55,711 bases of DNA from Metabacillus mangrovi (GTDB lineage: Bacteria > Bacillota > Bacilli > Bacillales > Bacillaceae). Positions 37,215-49,138 of the stretch are shown piece after piece (the first letter of the stretch is position 1; every line of letters starts with the position of its first letter). The position numbers and the translations under genes were made by a program. The stretch spans positions 1-55,711 of the forward strand of contig NZ_WMIB01000025.1 in NCBI RefSeq assembly GCF_009711125.1. Direction: 5' to 3'. The notes under the pieces were generated by a model. It had not been told where the DNA came from. It made no database searches and was given only the letters and a program-made list of their open reading frames with translations.

Positions 37215-38079
37215 GTTCACATCGATCGCCCAGCATCCTTACGGCAAAGACCTGATCGCAAAAACCTCTTAGCCCATTATAGATCCTCTGCACCTTCGAC
37301 TCGTATTGGACAAGGCCGAATACGGTCGGTCCGCTGCCGCTCATCAGAACCGCGTCAGCGCCGAACCGCTTCATTTGATCCTTTATAACCGCTACTTCCG
37401 GCTGCATTTTTAATGTAACGGACTCCAGAACATTGCCGAGATTTTCGCAAATCCCCTCGTAGCTTTTTTCCTGAATGGCCTCAATCATTCTGCCTGTATG
37501 GGGATGCCTTACATGATCCAGCTTCAGTCCTCTGTAAACGTCTGCTGTAGAAACACCGGCAGCAGGCTTGGCCAGAATCACCCAGCAATGAGGCGGGGCT
37601 TCAATATGCCTGATTTTTTCGCCCCGTCCGGTAGCTAAAGCTGTGCCTCCATACACACAGAACGACACGTCCGATCCGATTTCCGCTCCAATGACTGCGA
37701 GTTCGTCCAAAGAGAGCCCCAGATTCCATAACCGGTTTAACCCTCTTAAAGCTGCGGCTGCATCACTGCTTCCGCCTGCAAGCCCTGCGGCTACCGGTAT
37801 GACCTTGGTGATCCCAATGGACACTCCCCGCTTTATGCCGAACCGCTCTTTCAGCAATTGGGCAGCCTGGTAGGCGAGGTTCCGATGATCATCGGGGACA
37901 AACCGGTTATGGGATGTGATCGAGATCCCGCCTCTTGGGCCAAGGTCTGTTAATTCGATCCTGTCTGCCAGATCAATGGTCGTCATCACCATTTCCACTT
38001 CATGAAATCCATCGGGCCTTTTATGTAAAACATCCAGCGATAAATTAATTTTGGCCGGTGCCTTTTCTAAAATACGCAT
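37207..38079 (-). CDS. ispE: 4-diphosphocytidyl-2-C-methyl-D-erythritol kinase
   Basis: Fourth enzyme of the MEP isoprenoid pathway; phosphorylates CDP-ME with ATP. The 290-residue protein belongs to the GHMP kinases: [13 protein letters not shown] at the N-terminus, the ATP loop [20 protein letters not shown], and [11 protein letters not shown] near the C-terminus. I chose ATG 38079 ([12 protein letters not shown]) with AGGTGA upstream; the frame runs 36 codons further without similarity. The stop overlaps the purR operator. Confidence 0.95.
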   Translation of the reverse strand: MRILEKAPAKINLSLDVLHKRPDGFHEVEMVMTTIDLADRIELTDLGPRGGISITSHNRFVPDDHRNLAYQAAQLLKERFGIKRGVSIGITKVIPVAAGLAGGSSDAAAALRGLNRLWNLGLSLDELAVIGAEIGSDVSFCVYGGTALATGRGEKIRHIEAPPHCWVILAKPAAGVSTADVYRGLKLDHVRHPHTGRMIEAIQEKSYEGICENLGNVLESVTLKMQPEVAVIKDQMKRFGADAVLMSGSGPTVFGLVQYESKVQRIYNGLRGFCDQVFAVRMLGDRCELD

Positions 38080-38195
38080 TTTTTCACCTGCTTCTGAAAC
38101 GAACTGAAATTGTATCCACATTGTACCACAAATTAAAGAGAAATATCGCTGTTTTTCGACATGACCGTTCGCTGTGAATCCTTTCAACCATACGG

Positions 38196-38229
38196 AAAGG
38201 GACAGCCATTAACAAATGGCTGCCCCTTC
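38196..38229 (-). terminator. Probable terminator after sspF
   Basis: GGGGCAGCCATT and AATGGCTGTCCC arms with a TGTT loop directly after the sspF stop. The following TTTCC is short, so efficiency is uncertain. Confidence 0.6.
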
Positions 38230-38231
38230 AT

Positions 38232-38411
38232 TTATCTGGTCTGTGATGCAAGCTGTGCTTTTGCGAGCTCTACGGCCCGCTTCGTCATATTTCCGGCATC
38301 CTTGGAGCGGATGCCGCCCCAGCCTTCATTCATTACTGTATCGTAAAAGCCCAGATCCTTTGCAAGCTCATATTTGAAGCTTTCGGTCATGACTCCTCTT
38401 CTTCTGCCCAT
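38232..38411 (-). CDS. sspF: Small acid-soluble spore protein SspF, alpha/beta type
   Basis: 59-residue DNA-binding protein of the alpha/beta SASP family, which coats spore [23 protein letters not shown] and the C-terminal [19 protein letters not shown] match SspF closely. I chose ATG 38411, preceded by GGGGAGG; the frame continues 31 codons upstream without similarity. A CATACTA at 38477-38471 fits a forespore -10, although a clear -35 is not visible. The gene lies between ispE and veg, as in B. subtilis. Confidence 0.95.
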   Translation of the reverse strand: MGRRRGVMTESFKYELAKDLGFYDTVMNEGWGGIRSKDAGNMTKRAVELAKAQLASQTR

Positions 38412-38470
38412 GTCCAGAACCTCCCCATTTGTTCTCACAAGTGTCCGGGATGATGCAGCCGGGACTCTTT

Positions 38471-38477
38471 TAGTATG
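38471..38477 (-). promoter_or_regulatory. Possible forespore (sigma-G/F) -10 of sspF
   Basis: Reverse strand CATACTA matches the sigma-G -10 pattern CATnnTA and lies about 60 nt upstream of the ATG. No convincing GnATA -35 is found 17-18 bp upstream, so the call is weak. From about 38500 to 38700, upstream of it, no gene is seen; a CCGGCC/GGCCGG hairpin lies at 38674-38690. Confidence 0.35.
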
Positions 38478-38701
38478 GGTCCCCCGCGGCAAAAGAAGCA
38501 GCATAAAAGGCTGTAAAATCAGGCGAATTCAGGAAATTTAACGAGTATATTGATGAATGATGGCATACGAAAAACCACCCGGCTGCTGCAAAGTCTCCAG
38601 CCCGGTCCCCATGGATTCTGTTTCACGATTGCAAAAGCATGACTAAGCGGTCTGTCTCACAGGCAGCTGCCCCCGGCCTTACCGGCCGGATTTTTCCCAT
38701 T

Positions 38702-38731
38702 AAAAAAAGCAGCAAACCAAATGTTTACTGC
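38702..38731 (-). terminator. Rho-independent terminator overlapping the veg stop
   Basis: GCAGTAAAC and GTTTGCTGC form nine consecutive pairs (one G-U) around ATTTG, followed by seven Ts on the reverse strand. Confidence 0.88.
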
Positions 38732-38994
38732 CCGCTTAAAGCCAATGCTCCTGATGCATCTTCAAAAAATGTTAGTTGTACAGTTTCGGTGAGAACATCT
38801 GCATAGCTGTAGGAAACCCTTTCAAATGCGTTTTCATCCTGATCCAATTCTACGATAAAGACGGCTGGATAGGTTTCAGCAAGCACTCCAGATCGCTCTA
38901 CAGTCTTTCTGCGACCTCCGTTAGCCTTCAAGGTCAATCTCTTGCCCAGATTCAAATCCAACGAGTTTTTGATATCGGTTAAAGTCTTCGCCAT
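38725..38994 (-). CDS. veg: Veg protein
   Basis: 89-residue highly conserved protein; in B. subtilis Veg stimulates biofilm matrix genes by acting against the repressor SinR and affects spore outgrowth. The sequence [34 protein letters not shown] and [16 protein letters not shown] is family-typical. I chose ATG 38994, preceded by GAGGTGG, rather than the in-frame ATG three codons earlier. Two strong promoters lie upstream, matching the famous high activity of veg. Confidence 0.96.
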   Translation of the reverse strand: MAKTLTDIKNSLDLNLGKRLTLKANGGRRKTVERSGVLAETYPAVFIVELDQDENAFERVSYSYADVLTETVQLTFFEDASGALALSGQ

Positions 38995-39016
38995 TGCATC
39001 CACCTCACTGTAATTG

Positions 39017-39085
39017 ATTATACCTCTTTAACGCCCTAAAGTCAAATAAAATTTAAATTATACAGAGGCTAAACAGCAATGTCAA
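39017..39085 (-). promoter_or_regulatory. Two strong tandem sigma-A promoters of veg
   Basis: Reverse strand distal TTGACA (39085-39080), 17 bp, TATAAT (39062-39057), a perfect consensus. Proximal TTGACT (39045-39040), 17 bp, TATAAT (39022-39017). The proximal one corresponds to the classical B. subtilis veg promoter. Confidence 0.92.
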
Positions 39086-39230
39086 CAAAATTATTTCTAC
39101 AATATTCTTTGCTTTCCGCACCTAGTATGCACCTTAATTTTTCAAGTTATGTATGTTTTTTCTATTTATTTTTACAGAGATGAATCGAGCCATCAAATTG
39201 GCGTTTACTACCGGGCCGGCACTTTCCCTT

Positions 39231-39258
39231 CACACAATCCGCTTTTGCACATAGGCTA
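39231..39258 (+). promoter_or_regulatory. Sigma-K type promoter of yabG
   Basis: CAC (39231-39233), 16 bp, CATAGGCTA (39250-39258), matching the sigma-K pattern mAC-N16-CATAnnnTA. yabG is a late mother-cell gene under sigma-K in B. subtilis. Confidence 0.75.
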
Positions 39259-39311
39259 AAAAAGGACCCATTAGCAGGTTTGTTCCAAAATCCCCGTTTT
39301 GGAGTGAGAAT

Positions 39312-40205
39312 ATGGCTTTTACTATAGGAGATATCGTAGCACGGAAATCGTATCATATGGATATGCTGTTCCGGGTGATTGATTTAAGACAGGGGCAGAA
39401 CGGAGAAATGATTGCGGTCCTTTACGGAGAAGAATTCCGCCTCATTGCTGATGCTCCGTCCTCTGACCTTGTAGGGATCAGTGACCGGGAACTGAACCAG
39501 CGGCACGTTCAGCAAAAGGAGAAAATTGATCAGTCCCTTTACCTTTTGAAGCAGGATTACCAGCTGCTCAAGGAAAAGAGAGAATATTATGCGACGGCAA
39601 ATTACAGCCACCAGGAGGACTTCTTTCATGTTCCCGGGAAAGTTTTGCATATGGATGGAGATCCGGTATATCTCCAGAAATGCCTGGCGCTTTATGAAAA
39701 AATCGGTGTTCCTGTGCACGGGGTTCACTGCCTTGAAAAAGAAATGCCGGATAAAGTGAACGAGCTGATGGCACGTTACCGTCCTGACATCCTGGTTATT
39801 ACCGGCCATGATGCCTACTCGAAGCATAAGGGGAGCATGAGTGACCTGAATGCATACAGACATTCCAAGCATTTTGTAGAAGCTGTCATGAATGCGCGAA
39901 GCCAGGTTCCGAACCTTGACCAGCTCGTCATCTTTGCAGGCGCATGCCAGTCCCATTTTGAATCGCTGATCCGGGCAGGAGCCAATTTTGCCAGCTCGCC
40001 TTCAAGAGTGAACATTCATGCACTGGATCCAGTATACATCGTTGCGAAAATCAGTTTTACCCCGTTTGTGGAGCGCATAAATGTATGGGATGTACTGCGC
40101 AACACACTGACAAGGGAAAAAGGCCTTGGCGGTGTGGAAACAAGAGGTGTCCTGCGAACCGGTATGCCCTACAAACGGATTCAAACGACCGTCCAGGAAT
40201 CCTAG
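39312..40205 (+). CDS. yabG: Sporulation-specific protease YabG
   Basis: Mother-cell cysteine-type protease of peptidase family U57 that trims spore coat proteins such as SpoIVA and SafA-linked proteins in B. subtilis. The 297-residue protein contains VVHCLEKEMPDKV-like central sequence, the conserved ILVITGHDAYSKHKG, and LVIFAGACQSHFESLIRAGANFASSP, a likely location of the catalytic residues. GGAGTGAG precedes the ATG. It is one of only two + strand genes and is convergent with ksgA. Confidence 0.95.
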   Translation: MAFTIGDIVARKSYHMDMLFRVIDLRQGQNGEMIAVLYGEEFRLIADAPSSDLVGISDRELNQRHVQQKEKIDQSLYLLKQDYQLLKEKREYYATANYSHQEDFFHVPGKVLHMDGDPVYLQKCLALYEKIGVPVHGVHCLEKEMPDKVNELMARYRPDILVITGHDAYSKHKGSMSDLNAYRHSKHFVEAVMNARSQVPNLDQLVIFAGACQSHFESLIRAGANFASSPSRVNIHALDPVYIVAKISFTPFVERINVWDVLRNTLTREKGLGGVETRGVLRTGMPYKRIQTTVQES

Positions 40206-40226
40206 CCAGTTCCGGACGGTTTTTTC
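40188..40226 (+). terminator. Terminator of yabG
   Basis: ACCGTCC (in the last yabG codons) and GGACGGT arms around a 19-nt loop, followed by a T tract on the + strand. Confidence 0.7.
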
Positions 40227-40243
40227 CGTTCAGCACGCCGAAA

Positions 40244-40289
40244 AACAGAAACAGCCCAAACCATGTAAGCGGTTTGGGCTGTTTGCGTT

Positions 40290-40290
<1 letters not shown>
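40244..40290. terminator. Bidirectional terminator between yabG and ksgA
   Basis: Perfect 14-bp arms AAACAGCCCAAACC and GGTTTGGGCTGTTT. T-rich sequence follows on both strands, so it can end yabG (+) and ksgA (-) transcripts. Confidence 0.88.
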
Positions 40291-41727
<1,437 letters not shown>

Positions 41728-41841
41728 TTTTTCCTCCAGAAAGTGAAACTTTCAGAAATTTCAGATCGTCTAATTCATGTAAACATGTATCGTTATTATA
41801 ACGCAAAGTGCCTGATTAGCGAAAAATGCCTTTTACTGCAC

Positions 41842-41870
41842 GAAAAAAACAGAGGGCGGAAATCCCTCTG
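41842..41870 (-). terminator. Terminator after yabE
   Basis: AGAGGG and CCCTCT arms with a 7-nt loop, followed by GTTTTTTTCG on the reverse strand, 36 nt past the yabE stop. Confidence 0.85.
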
Positions 41871-41905
41871 TGCGTATGAGCGTGCGGCTGAAAAACAGGC
41901 AGGTG

Positions 41906-43156
41906 TTAATTGAGGATTTTAATTTTTACCCGTTTATTGCCCCACTGGACGGCAGATGCCTGGTCAGCGAAGAATACATCAATTTTATTCCCGTTGATGG
42001 CAGAACCGGTATCTGCTGCTACTGCGTAACCGTACCCTTCAACGTATACTTTCGTCCCAAGCGGAATCACATCCGGATCCACTGCTATGACTTTTGCGTC
42101 CGGATTTGCCTTTAGATTCACGCCTGTTGCTGTACGGCCTGAACATCCGCTGCAGCTAGCCGTATAAGCAGTAGAAGTTACATACATCTCTTTGGAAACC
42201 GCATCATTGCTTCTTGATGCAATGGTTTTCGGAGCAGGCTTGGCTGCTTTCGGTTCAGCGGATGCACGGACCGGTTCCGGTTTCGGCTCGGTCTTTGTGC
42301 CTACTGCCACGATGCGGTCCTTGCTTTCCTTGACTGTTTGCTCCTTCACAAGCTTGCGTGAAACTTCTTTGCCATTTTCTTTTAAAACATCAAAATGTTT
42401 TTTCTTTGATCCTTTTTCGCCTTCTTCAACGACTCGCTGCTTTCCGCGTTCCAGGTTGCCGTCGTTTTTCGTAACGACAGCAAAATCAAGCGGTTCTTCC
42501 ACTACATCGGTGACTTTTTCTACTCTTTTTACGGTGACAGCTTCATTCGGCTGCAGCGTATCATCTAAACCTGGCTCAACTTTATCTGCTGGATTGAGTT
42601 TAACGTTCTGATTCCTTAAAAAGTCAGCGACCGTAGTCGAAGTGGTCCATGCCTTTTTCTCTTTGCCGCCTACATTCATGGTCAGCTGGAAAGCACGGTT
42701 GATGGAGAGGGAAAGCTGATCCTTTATCTTCGTATCCGGGGACGGTCTGATCTGATCATGGCTGGATAATTTAATGCCTTCATCCTTAAGCATCTCGCCT
42801 ACTGTATCAGCCGTTGTCCACAGAGTCTTTTCCTTGCCATTGTCTGTTAAGCTGACCGGAACGGCTGCTTCATAGACAATTTTCATGCTGCTGTCTAATT
42901 TTGTGTTCTCCGAATGAGAAAGCTGGTCTTGCTCGCGCACATCTATATCTAATTCTGCGAATAAATCTCCAACTGTGTTTGCGTGCGTTCTGATGTTCTC
43001 CTCGTTTCCGTTCACCGAAACAGATACTTCATCCTTCGTTCCCTCGTATGTACCGAAAGCAGTACCTGTTCCCATTACTAGCAAACTAGTAGCGGAGAGG
43101 ATGAGTTTGTTTTTACTCACCTTTTCGGAAAACAGCTTTTTCAAGTTTTCTATCAC
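41906..43156 (-). CDS. yabE: RpfB-like cell-wall protein YabE (DUF348, G5 and 3D domains)
   Basis: Probable wall-lytic protein related to resuscitation-promoting factors. The 416-residue form has an N-terminal membrane segment (about 16-38), three DUF348 repeats (40-200), a G5 domain (about 205-285), a Pro/Lys-rich linker, and a C-terminal 3D domain (about 320-416) with AVDPDVIPLGT, AADTGSAI and KIDVFF. Start GTG 43156 has AAGGAGG about 11 nt upstream; the longer frame is not needed. In B. subtilis yabE is repressed by a sigma-X/M antisense RNA, which I could not confirm here. Confidence 0.92.
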   Translation of the reverse strand: MIENLKKLFSEKVSKNKLILSATSLLVMGTGTAFGTYEGTKDEVSVSVNGNEENIRTHANTVGDLFAELDIDVREQDQLSHSENTKLDSSMKIVYEAAVPVSLTDNGKEKTLWTTADTVGEMLKDEGIKLSSHDQIRPSPDTKIKDQLSLSINRAFQLTMNVGGKEKKAWTTSTTVADFLRNQNVKLNPADKVEPGLDDTLQPNEAVTVKRVEKVTDVVEEPLDFAVVTKNDGNLERGKQRVVEEGEKGSKKKHFDVLKENGKEVSRKLVKEQTVKESKDRIVAVGTKTEPKPEPVRASAEPKAAKPAPKTIASRSNDAVSKEMYVTSTAYTASCSGCSGRTATGVNLKANPDAKVIAVDPDVIPLGTKVYVEGYGYAVAADTGSAINGNKIDVFFADQASAVQWGNKRVKIKILN

Positions 43157-43186
43157 TATGAAAAACGCCTCCTTATCCTCCGAGTG

Positions 43187-43215
43187 ATTATATAGAGTAT
43201 CTCTCAGACTGTCAA
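43187..43215 (-). promoter_or_regulatory. Consensus sigma-A promoter of yabE
   Basis: Reverse strand TTGACA (43215-43210), 17 bp, TATAAT (43192-43187): both hexamers and spacing are ideal. Confidence 0.88.
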
Positions 43216-43357
43216 CCCTCACCACATTTCTCTTATTTTTCTAGCCGCAGTCACTATTATGCTTATTCACCGCTGATTAGGGAAGGAAAACTTGTCGACA
43301 AAGTTATCCTATGTCCCGGCTTTCCAATGTAGAACTTTTTTGAAAAAATGACATAAG

Positions 43358-43394
43358 AGACAAGCTTCCCTATCATTTGACAGGGAATTTTGTC
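43358..43394 (-). terminator. Stem-loop after tatD, possible terminator
   Basis: GACAA-AA-TTCCCT and AGGGAA-GC-TTGTC form a two-part stem right behind the tatD stop. No direct T tract follows; a TTTTTTC run comes about 12 nt later. It could be a weak terminator or an mRNA-stabilising 3' structure. Confidence 0.45.
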
Positions 43395-44160
43395 ATGAAA
43401 TGCCGAAACATTTTTTCGCGTTTTCCATCGTGATGTCTGCGATCTCTTCGTAGGTCATGCCCCTCAGCTCCGCAATTTGCTCGGCCACGAATTTCACATA
43501 ACCCGGTTCATTTCTTTTCCCGCGGAAAGGATGAGGCGTCAAATACGGACAGTCTGTTTCGATCAGCAGCCGGTCAAGCGGGATTTCCGCTGCCACTTCC
43601 TTCGGCTTTTTCGCATTTTTGAACGTTACCGGTCCGCCAAATGAAATATAGAAATTCATATCAATGCATTCCATGGCGGTCTCTGCACTTCCTGTAAAGC
43701 AATGCATGATGCCGCCCACTTCCTCGGCACCCTCTTCTTTCAGGATTTCTACTACATCTGCGGTCGCATCCCGGTTGTGAATAATGATCGGCAGCTTCAC
43801 TTCTTTAGCAAGTGCGATTTGTTTTCTGAACACTTCTTTTTGAACTTCCTTCGGGGATTTATCCCAATGATAATCAAGTCCCATTTCCCCAATAGCCACT
43901 ACCTTTGGATGAGAAGCAAGCTCTTTAATCCAATCCAGATGCTCATCCGTCATATCAATGGCATCAACCGGATGCCAGCCAACAGCAGCATACATAAAGT
44001 CATATTGTTCCACGAGCTCCATTGCCCGATTGATTGTGTCTGTATCAAAACCGACTACGACTATTTTTTCGACCCCTTCCTGACGGGCCCTTGCAATCAC
44101 TTCTTCAAGATCTTCTTCGTACTGTACCGCATTCAAGTGTGCATGTGTATCAAAAAGCAT
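43393..44160 (-). CDS. tatD: TatD-family metal-dependent deoxyribonuclease (YabD)
   Basis: TIM-barrel hydrolase of the TatD family, 255 residues. Metal ligands are visible: DTHAHLN at residues 4-9, IGEMGLDYHWD, PIIIHNRDA, IMHCFTGS, and the catalytic TDCPYLTPHPFRGKRNEP. Family members show 3'-5' DNase activity; the physiological substrate in Bacillus is unclear. AAAGGAG precedes the ATG. It lies downstream of metG, separated by a terminator. Confidence 0.94.
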   Translation of the reverse strand: MLFDTHAHLNAVQYEEDLEEVIARARQEGVEKIVVVGFDTDTINRAMELVEQYDFMYAAVGWHPVDAIDMTDEHLDWIKELASHPKVVAIGEMGLDYHWDKSPKEVQKEVFRKQIALAKEVKLPIIIHNRDATADVVEILKEEGAEEVGGIMHCFTGSAETAMECIDMNFYISFGGPVTFKNAKKPKEVAAEIPLDRLLIETDCPYLTPHPFRGKRNEPGYVKFVAEQIAELRGMTYEEIADITMENAKKCFGIS

Positions 44161-44304
44161 AAATGTGCTCCTTTCAATTGTGCTGCTGTCATCCCTTTTT
44201 GTAAAAAAACAGGTAGAACCGGCTTAAGCGAGCAGGTGTTCAAATGCAGCAGCATGTTTTTACATATCCTAACAAAAAAGACCTGCATCTCCCGCATAGT
44301 TTAT

Positions 44305-44352
44305 CAAAAAAAGAGGCGGTCCGCCAAAATGTTACACGTGGAACGCCTCTTT
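44305..44352 (-). terminator. Terminator after metG
   Basis: AAGAGGCG and CGCCTCTT arms with a 25-nt loop, followed by a T run on the reverse strand, just beyond the metG stop. Confidence 0.82.
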
Positions 44353-44357
44353 TGATT

Positions 44358-46444
<2,087 letters not shown>

Positions 46445-46536
46445 GAAAATATACCACATGTATGGACAAAAAATTGGGTGCTTTTCAGAATTATATATTA
46501 TTGCAGTCATTCCAAATGCTGGATGATTTAATTTTT

Positions 46537-46566
46537 TGTTGAAATTTGTCGAATGCTGTATATAAT
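46537..46566 (+). promoter_or_regulatory. Possible distal abrB promoter with two 0A-box-like sites
   Basis: TTGAAA (46539-46544), 16 bp, TATAAT (46561-46566). Overlapping it are TGTTGAA (46537-46543) and a perfect 0A box TGTCGAA (46547-46553), 10 bp apart. It points toward abrB, about 270 bp away, across a leader with a 9-bp perfect inverted repeat (AATTACAGG 46673-46681, CCTGTAATT 46686-46694). Confidence 0.5.
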
Positions 46567-46721
46567 TAAACTTTGAAAATACTATTTTCCTCATCATAAT
46601 CTGCTGGAACAGATAGGTTTATTTCCCTATTTTTTAGGGTACTTGGTCTAGTAAAAACCTTACTGCAGAAGGAATTACAGGAACCCCTGTAATTGATGTG
46701 AAATTATGTGAAACAAAGTGA

Positions 46722-46785
46722 TTGACGTAATTTGGAAACACTGTTATGCTTATGAAGCAAACAAATTTTGTCGAATTATGACGAA
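46722..46785 (+). promoter_or_regulatory. Main abrB promoter followed by tandem Spo0A boxes
   Basis: TTGACG (46722-46727), 17 bp, TATGCT (46745-46750). Downstream, TGTCGAA (46769-46775) and TGACGAA (46779-46785) match the 0A box TGnCGAA in tandem at a 10-bp step. In B. subtilis phosphorylated Spo0A represses abrB from two 0A boxes in the same place. Confidence 0.88.
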
Positions 46786-46833
46786 GTTAAGAGAAAAAAA
46801 GCATATATAGCAAATATGGGAGGAGAACATTCA

Positions 46834-47115
46834 ATGAAATCTACAGGTATTGTACGTAAAGTTGATGAACTAGGCCGCGTGGTGATTCCGATTGAATTGC
46901 GCCGCACACTTGGAATTGCTGAGAAAGATGCATTGGAAATCTACGTTGATGATGAGCGCATCATCCTTAAAAAATACAAGCCAAACATGACTTGCCACGT
47001 AACTGGTGAGGTGTCTGATGACAATATGACTCTTGCAAACGGCAAATTGGTGCTCAGCAAAGAAGGCGCTGAACAACTGATCCAGGAAATCCAAAACCAA
47101 TTTCAATCTAAATAA
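46834..47115 (+). CDS. abrB: Transition-state regulator AbrB
   Basis: Global repressor of stationary-phase genes, relieved at the onset of sporulation when Spo0A~P shuts off abrB. The 93-residue protein has the N-terminal swapped-hairpin DNA-binding domain (1-50: MKSTGIVRKVDELGRVVIPI, RTLGIAEKDALEIY) and the C-terminal multimerisation domain with the single Cys in NMTCHVTGEV. I chose ATG 46834, preceded by GGGAGGAG; the frame extends 22 codons upstream without meaning. It is divergent from metG and convergent with rsmI. Confidence 0.97.
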   Translation: MKSTGIVRKVDELGRVVIPIELRRTLGIAEKDALEIYVDDERIILKKYKPNMTCHVTGEVSDDNMTLANGKLVLSKEGAEQLIQEIQNQFQSK

Positions 47116-47125
47116 TAAGCACAAA

Positions 47126-47155
47126 TAAAAAGTCCCTTTTCAGGGACTTTTTTCT
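47126..47155. terminator. Bidirectional terminator between abrB and rsmI
   Basis: AAAGTCCCT and AGGGACTTT arms with a TTTC loop and A/T tracts on both sides, between the convergent stops of abrB and rsmI. Confidence 0.9.
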
Positions 47156-47163
47156 TATGGGAT

Positions 47164-48048
47164 TTATTCATTTTCTTCTTTATGGTATTCGTTATACACT
47201 TCTCTTTTTGGCAGTCCTCTTTCAGTGGCTACCGTTTTAACCGCTTCTTTCGCTGATATCCCTTTTTCAATATAATGTTCGACATGGGTAATAATCCCTA
47301 TTCCGTTCCACCATGCCGTTTCGTCCTGCTCCACTTCTTCTTCTGCTGCTCCCTCAACGAGAACACAGAATTCGCCCCGGATTTCGCTTTCTTCTGCCCA
47401 TTTGATGGCTTCTTGCAGAGAGCTCCTGACGAATTCCTCGAATTTTTTCGTAAGCTCTCTTGAGAGAACCACTTTCCTGTTCCCGAGAACCTCTTCCATC
47501 GCGCGCAATGCTTCTTTAAGACGGTGCGGGGATTCATAAAAAATGATGGTTTCCCGCCTGCTTTTCAGCTGTTCCAATTCCTTTTTCCGTTCTTTTTTCT
47601 GACGGTTTAAAAACCCGTAAAAATAAAAGGGCTGCGGCACAAGTCCGGATGCCATCAATGCAGTCAGTGCAGCATTTGCTCCAGGAAGCGGGACAACGGA
47701 AATGTGTTCAGCCAAAGCAGCCGCAACAAGCTCACTCCCGGGGTCTGAAATCGTCGGCATTCCGGCATCACTCACAAGTGCCACATTTTTTCCTTCGTTC
47801 AGAGAATCGATAATCCGGTAGCCGCTGCTGTCTTTATTATGTTCATGATAGCTTGTTAAAGGCGTGTGAATCTCGAAATGATTGCACAGCTTTTTTGACT
47901 GCCTTGTGTCCTCTGCCGCAATCAGATCCGCTTCTTTCAAAATGCGGATCGCTCTGAAGGTCATATCCTCAAGATTGCCGATCGGCGTCGGGACAAGATA
48001 AAGGGTCCCCTTCTCCGCATTTTCCCTGAAGCTCTGCTGAATCTGCAT
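47164..48048 (-). CDS. rsmI: 16S rRNA (cytidine-1402-2'-O)-methyltransferase RsmI
   Basis: Methylates the 2'-OH of C1402 in the 16S decoding centre with SAM. The roughly 294-residue protein has [48 protein letters not shown] and the tetrapyrrole-methylase-fold [19 protein letters not shown] give ATG 48048 (MQIQQSF), where AAGGATGA is spaced about 9 nt; ATG 48054 is possible. The 5' end overlaps the 3' end of yazA by 80 nt. Called yabC in B. subtilis. Confidence 0.94.
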   Translation of the reverse strand: MQIQQSFRENAEKGTLYLVPTPIGNLEDMTFRAIRILKEADLIAAEDTRQSKKLCNHFEIHTPLTSYHEHNKDSSGYRIIDSLNEGKNVALVSDAGMPTISDPGSELVAAALAEHISVVPLPGANAALTALMASGLVPQPFYFYGFLNRQKKERKKELEQLKSRRETIIFYESPHRLKEALRAMEEVLGNRKVVLSRELTKKFEEFVRSSLQEAIKWAEESEIRGEFCVLVEGAAEEEVEQDETAWWNGIGIITHVEHYIEKGISAKEAVKTVATERGLPKREVYNEYHKEENE

Positions 48049-48328
48049 GCTCATTCATCCTTTTCCAAATTGGAAGACGGGCTTCCAAATATTTTTCTTT
48101 ATTCTTTCTTGTCATCCTCTTAAAAAAATATTCTTCTCTCATGGCTTCTGTTTTGGTCCCGAACGGTGCAGCATAGATCAGCTCGACAGGCCTGCGCGCT
48201 CTCGTATATTTGGCCCCTTTTCCTTCATTATGCTTTTTCAGGCGTTCTGCCAGATGGTTGGAGTAGCCGCCGTAGTAGCTCCCATCACGGCATTCCAGTA
48301 CGTAAAAATAATGACTATTCTTCTCCAT
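47969..48328 (-). CDS. yazA: GIY-YIG endonuclease-like protein YazA
   Basis: Small UPF0213-family protein with a single GIY-YIG fold: [20 protein letters not shown] for the double tyrosine strands, then [22 protein letters not shown] and the catalytic-type Glu in [20 protein letters not shown]. The start ATG 48328 gives 119 residues, while the family is usually 80-100. The extra C-terminal tail (after WKRMNEH) is encoded in sequence that also encodes the start of rsmI in another frame. The function of the family is not known. Confidence 0.88.
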   Translation of the reverse strand: MEKNSHYFYVLECRDGSYYGGYSNHLAERLKKHNEGKGAKYTRARRPVELIYAAPFGTKTEAMREEYFFKRMTRKNKEKYLEARLPIWKRMNEHADSAELQGKCGEGDPLSCPDADRQS

Positions 48329-49061
48329 AAAGGATGGTCCTGATTTCCTTCGTATATTCATGGTTCTCATCATAGACGAACAGCGGCGGAAGAATCTTCA
48401 AATCAGGCTGGCCGCCCTTTGTTCCTTCTATTAAAAGAGTGTTTGATTCCCGGCCCTTTTTCGGATACACGAACTGAATCCGTTTTGGCTCAATTTTATA
48501 CTGCTTCATATACTCCGTGATTTCAAGGAGCCGGCCAGGCCGGTGAACAAATGCCACTTTTCCGCCCGGCTTGACCAGCTGGCTGCTCACCCGTACGGCA
48601 TCTTCCAGCGTACAATGGATTTCGTGGCGGGCGATAGCCAGATGTTCATTCTCATTTTGTTCCCTTTTCTGCGGTGTTTTGAAGTAGGGCGGATTGCAGG
48701 TGACCACATCATACTTCTGATAACCCAATACAGAAGGCATATCTTTCAGATCCCCATGAATCATCCGGATCTGGTCCGAAAGCGAATTGTATTCGACACT
48801 GCGCCTTCCCATGTCATAAAGCCGTTCCTGAATTTCCACCCCGGTAATCTGCGCTTTCGATCTGCTGCTCAAAAGAAGAGGAATAACAGCATTCCCTGTA
48901 CAGAGATCGATCACATTCCCTTTCTGAATCGGCATATAAGCAAACTTTGAAAGCAGGACCGCATCCAGCGAAAAGGCAAAAACACTGGGACTCTGTATGA
49001 TCCTCAAATTCTCCGCCAGCAAATAATCCAACCGTTCATCTTCAAATAAATCGACGTTCAT
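48315..49061 (-). CDS. yabB: SAM-dependent methyltransferase YabB (TrmN6-like)
   Basis: 248-residue Rossmann methyltransferase with the SAM motif [15 protein letters not shown] and the amino-methylating NPPY box ([12 protein letters not shown]). It is similar to E. coli tRNA1(Val) A37 N6-methyltransferase, so tRNA adenine methylation is a fair inference; the substrate in Bacillus is not proven from sequence. I chose ATG 49061; a GTG one codon upstream is possible. It overlaps yazA by 14 nt. Confidence 0.92.
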   Translation of the reverse strand: MNVDLFEDERLDYLLAENLRIIQSPSVFAFSLDAVLLSKFAYMPIQKGNVIDLCTGNAVIPLLLSSRSKAQITGVEIQERLYDMGRRSVEYNSLSDQIRMIHGDLKDMPSVLGYQKYDVVTCNPPYFKTPQKREQNENEHLAIARHEIHCTLEDAVRVSSQLVKPGGKVAFVHRPGRLLEITEYMKQYKIEPKRIQFVYPKKGRESNTLLIEGTKGGQPDLKILPPLFVYDENHEYTKEIRTILYGEE

Positions 49062-49110
49062 CACGTAATCCCTTCCTATTGTTCTGTCGTGGAAGCATAT
49101 CCAGGTCCAT

Positions 49111-49138
49111 AAAAAAAGCCTCCAAATGGCAGGAGGCT
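49111..49138 (-). terminator. Terminator at the end of yabA
   Basis: AGCCTCC and GGAGGCT arms around an 8-nt loop, followed by seven Ts on the reverse strand. It overlaps the yabA stop and separates the yaaO-yabA group from yabB. Confidence 0.85.
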
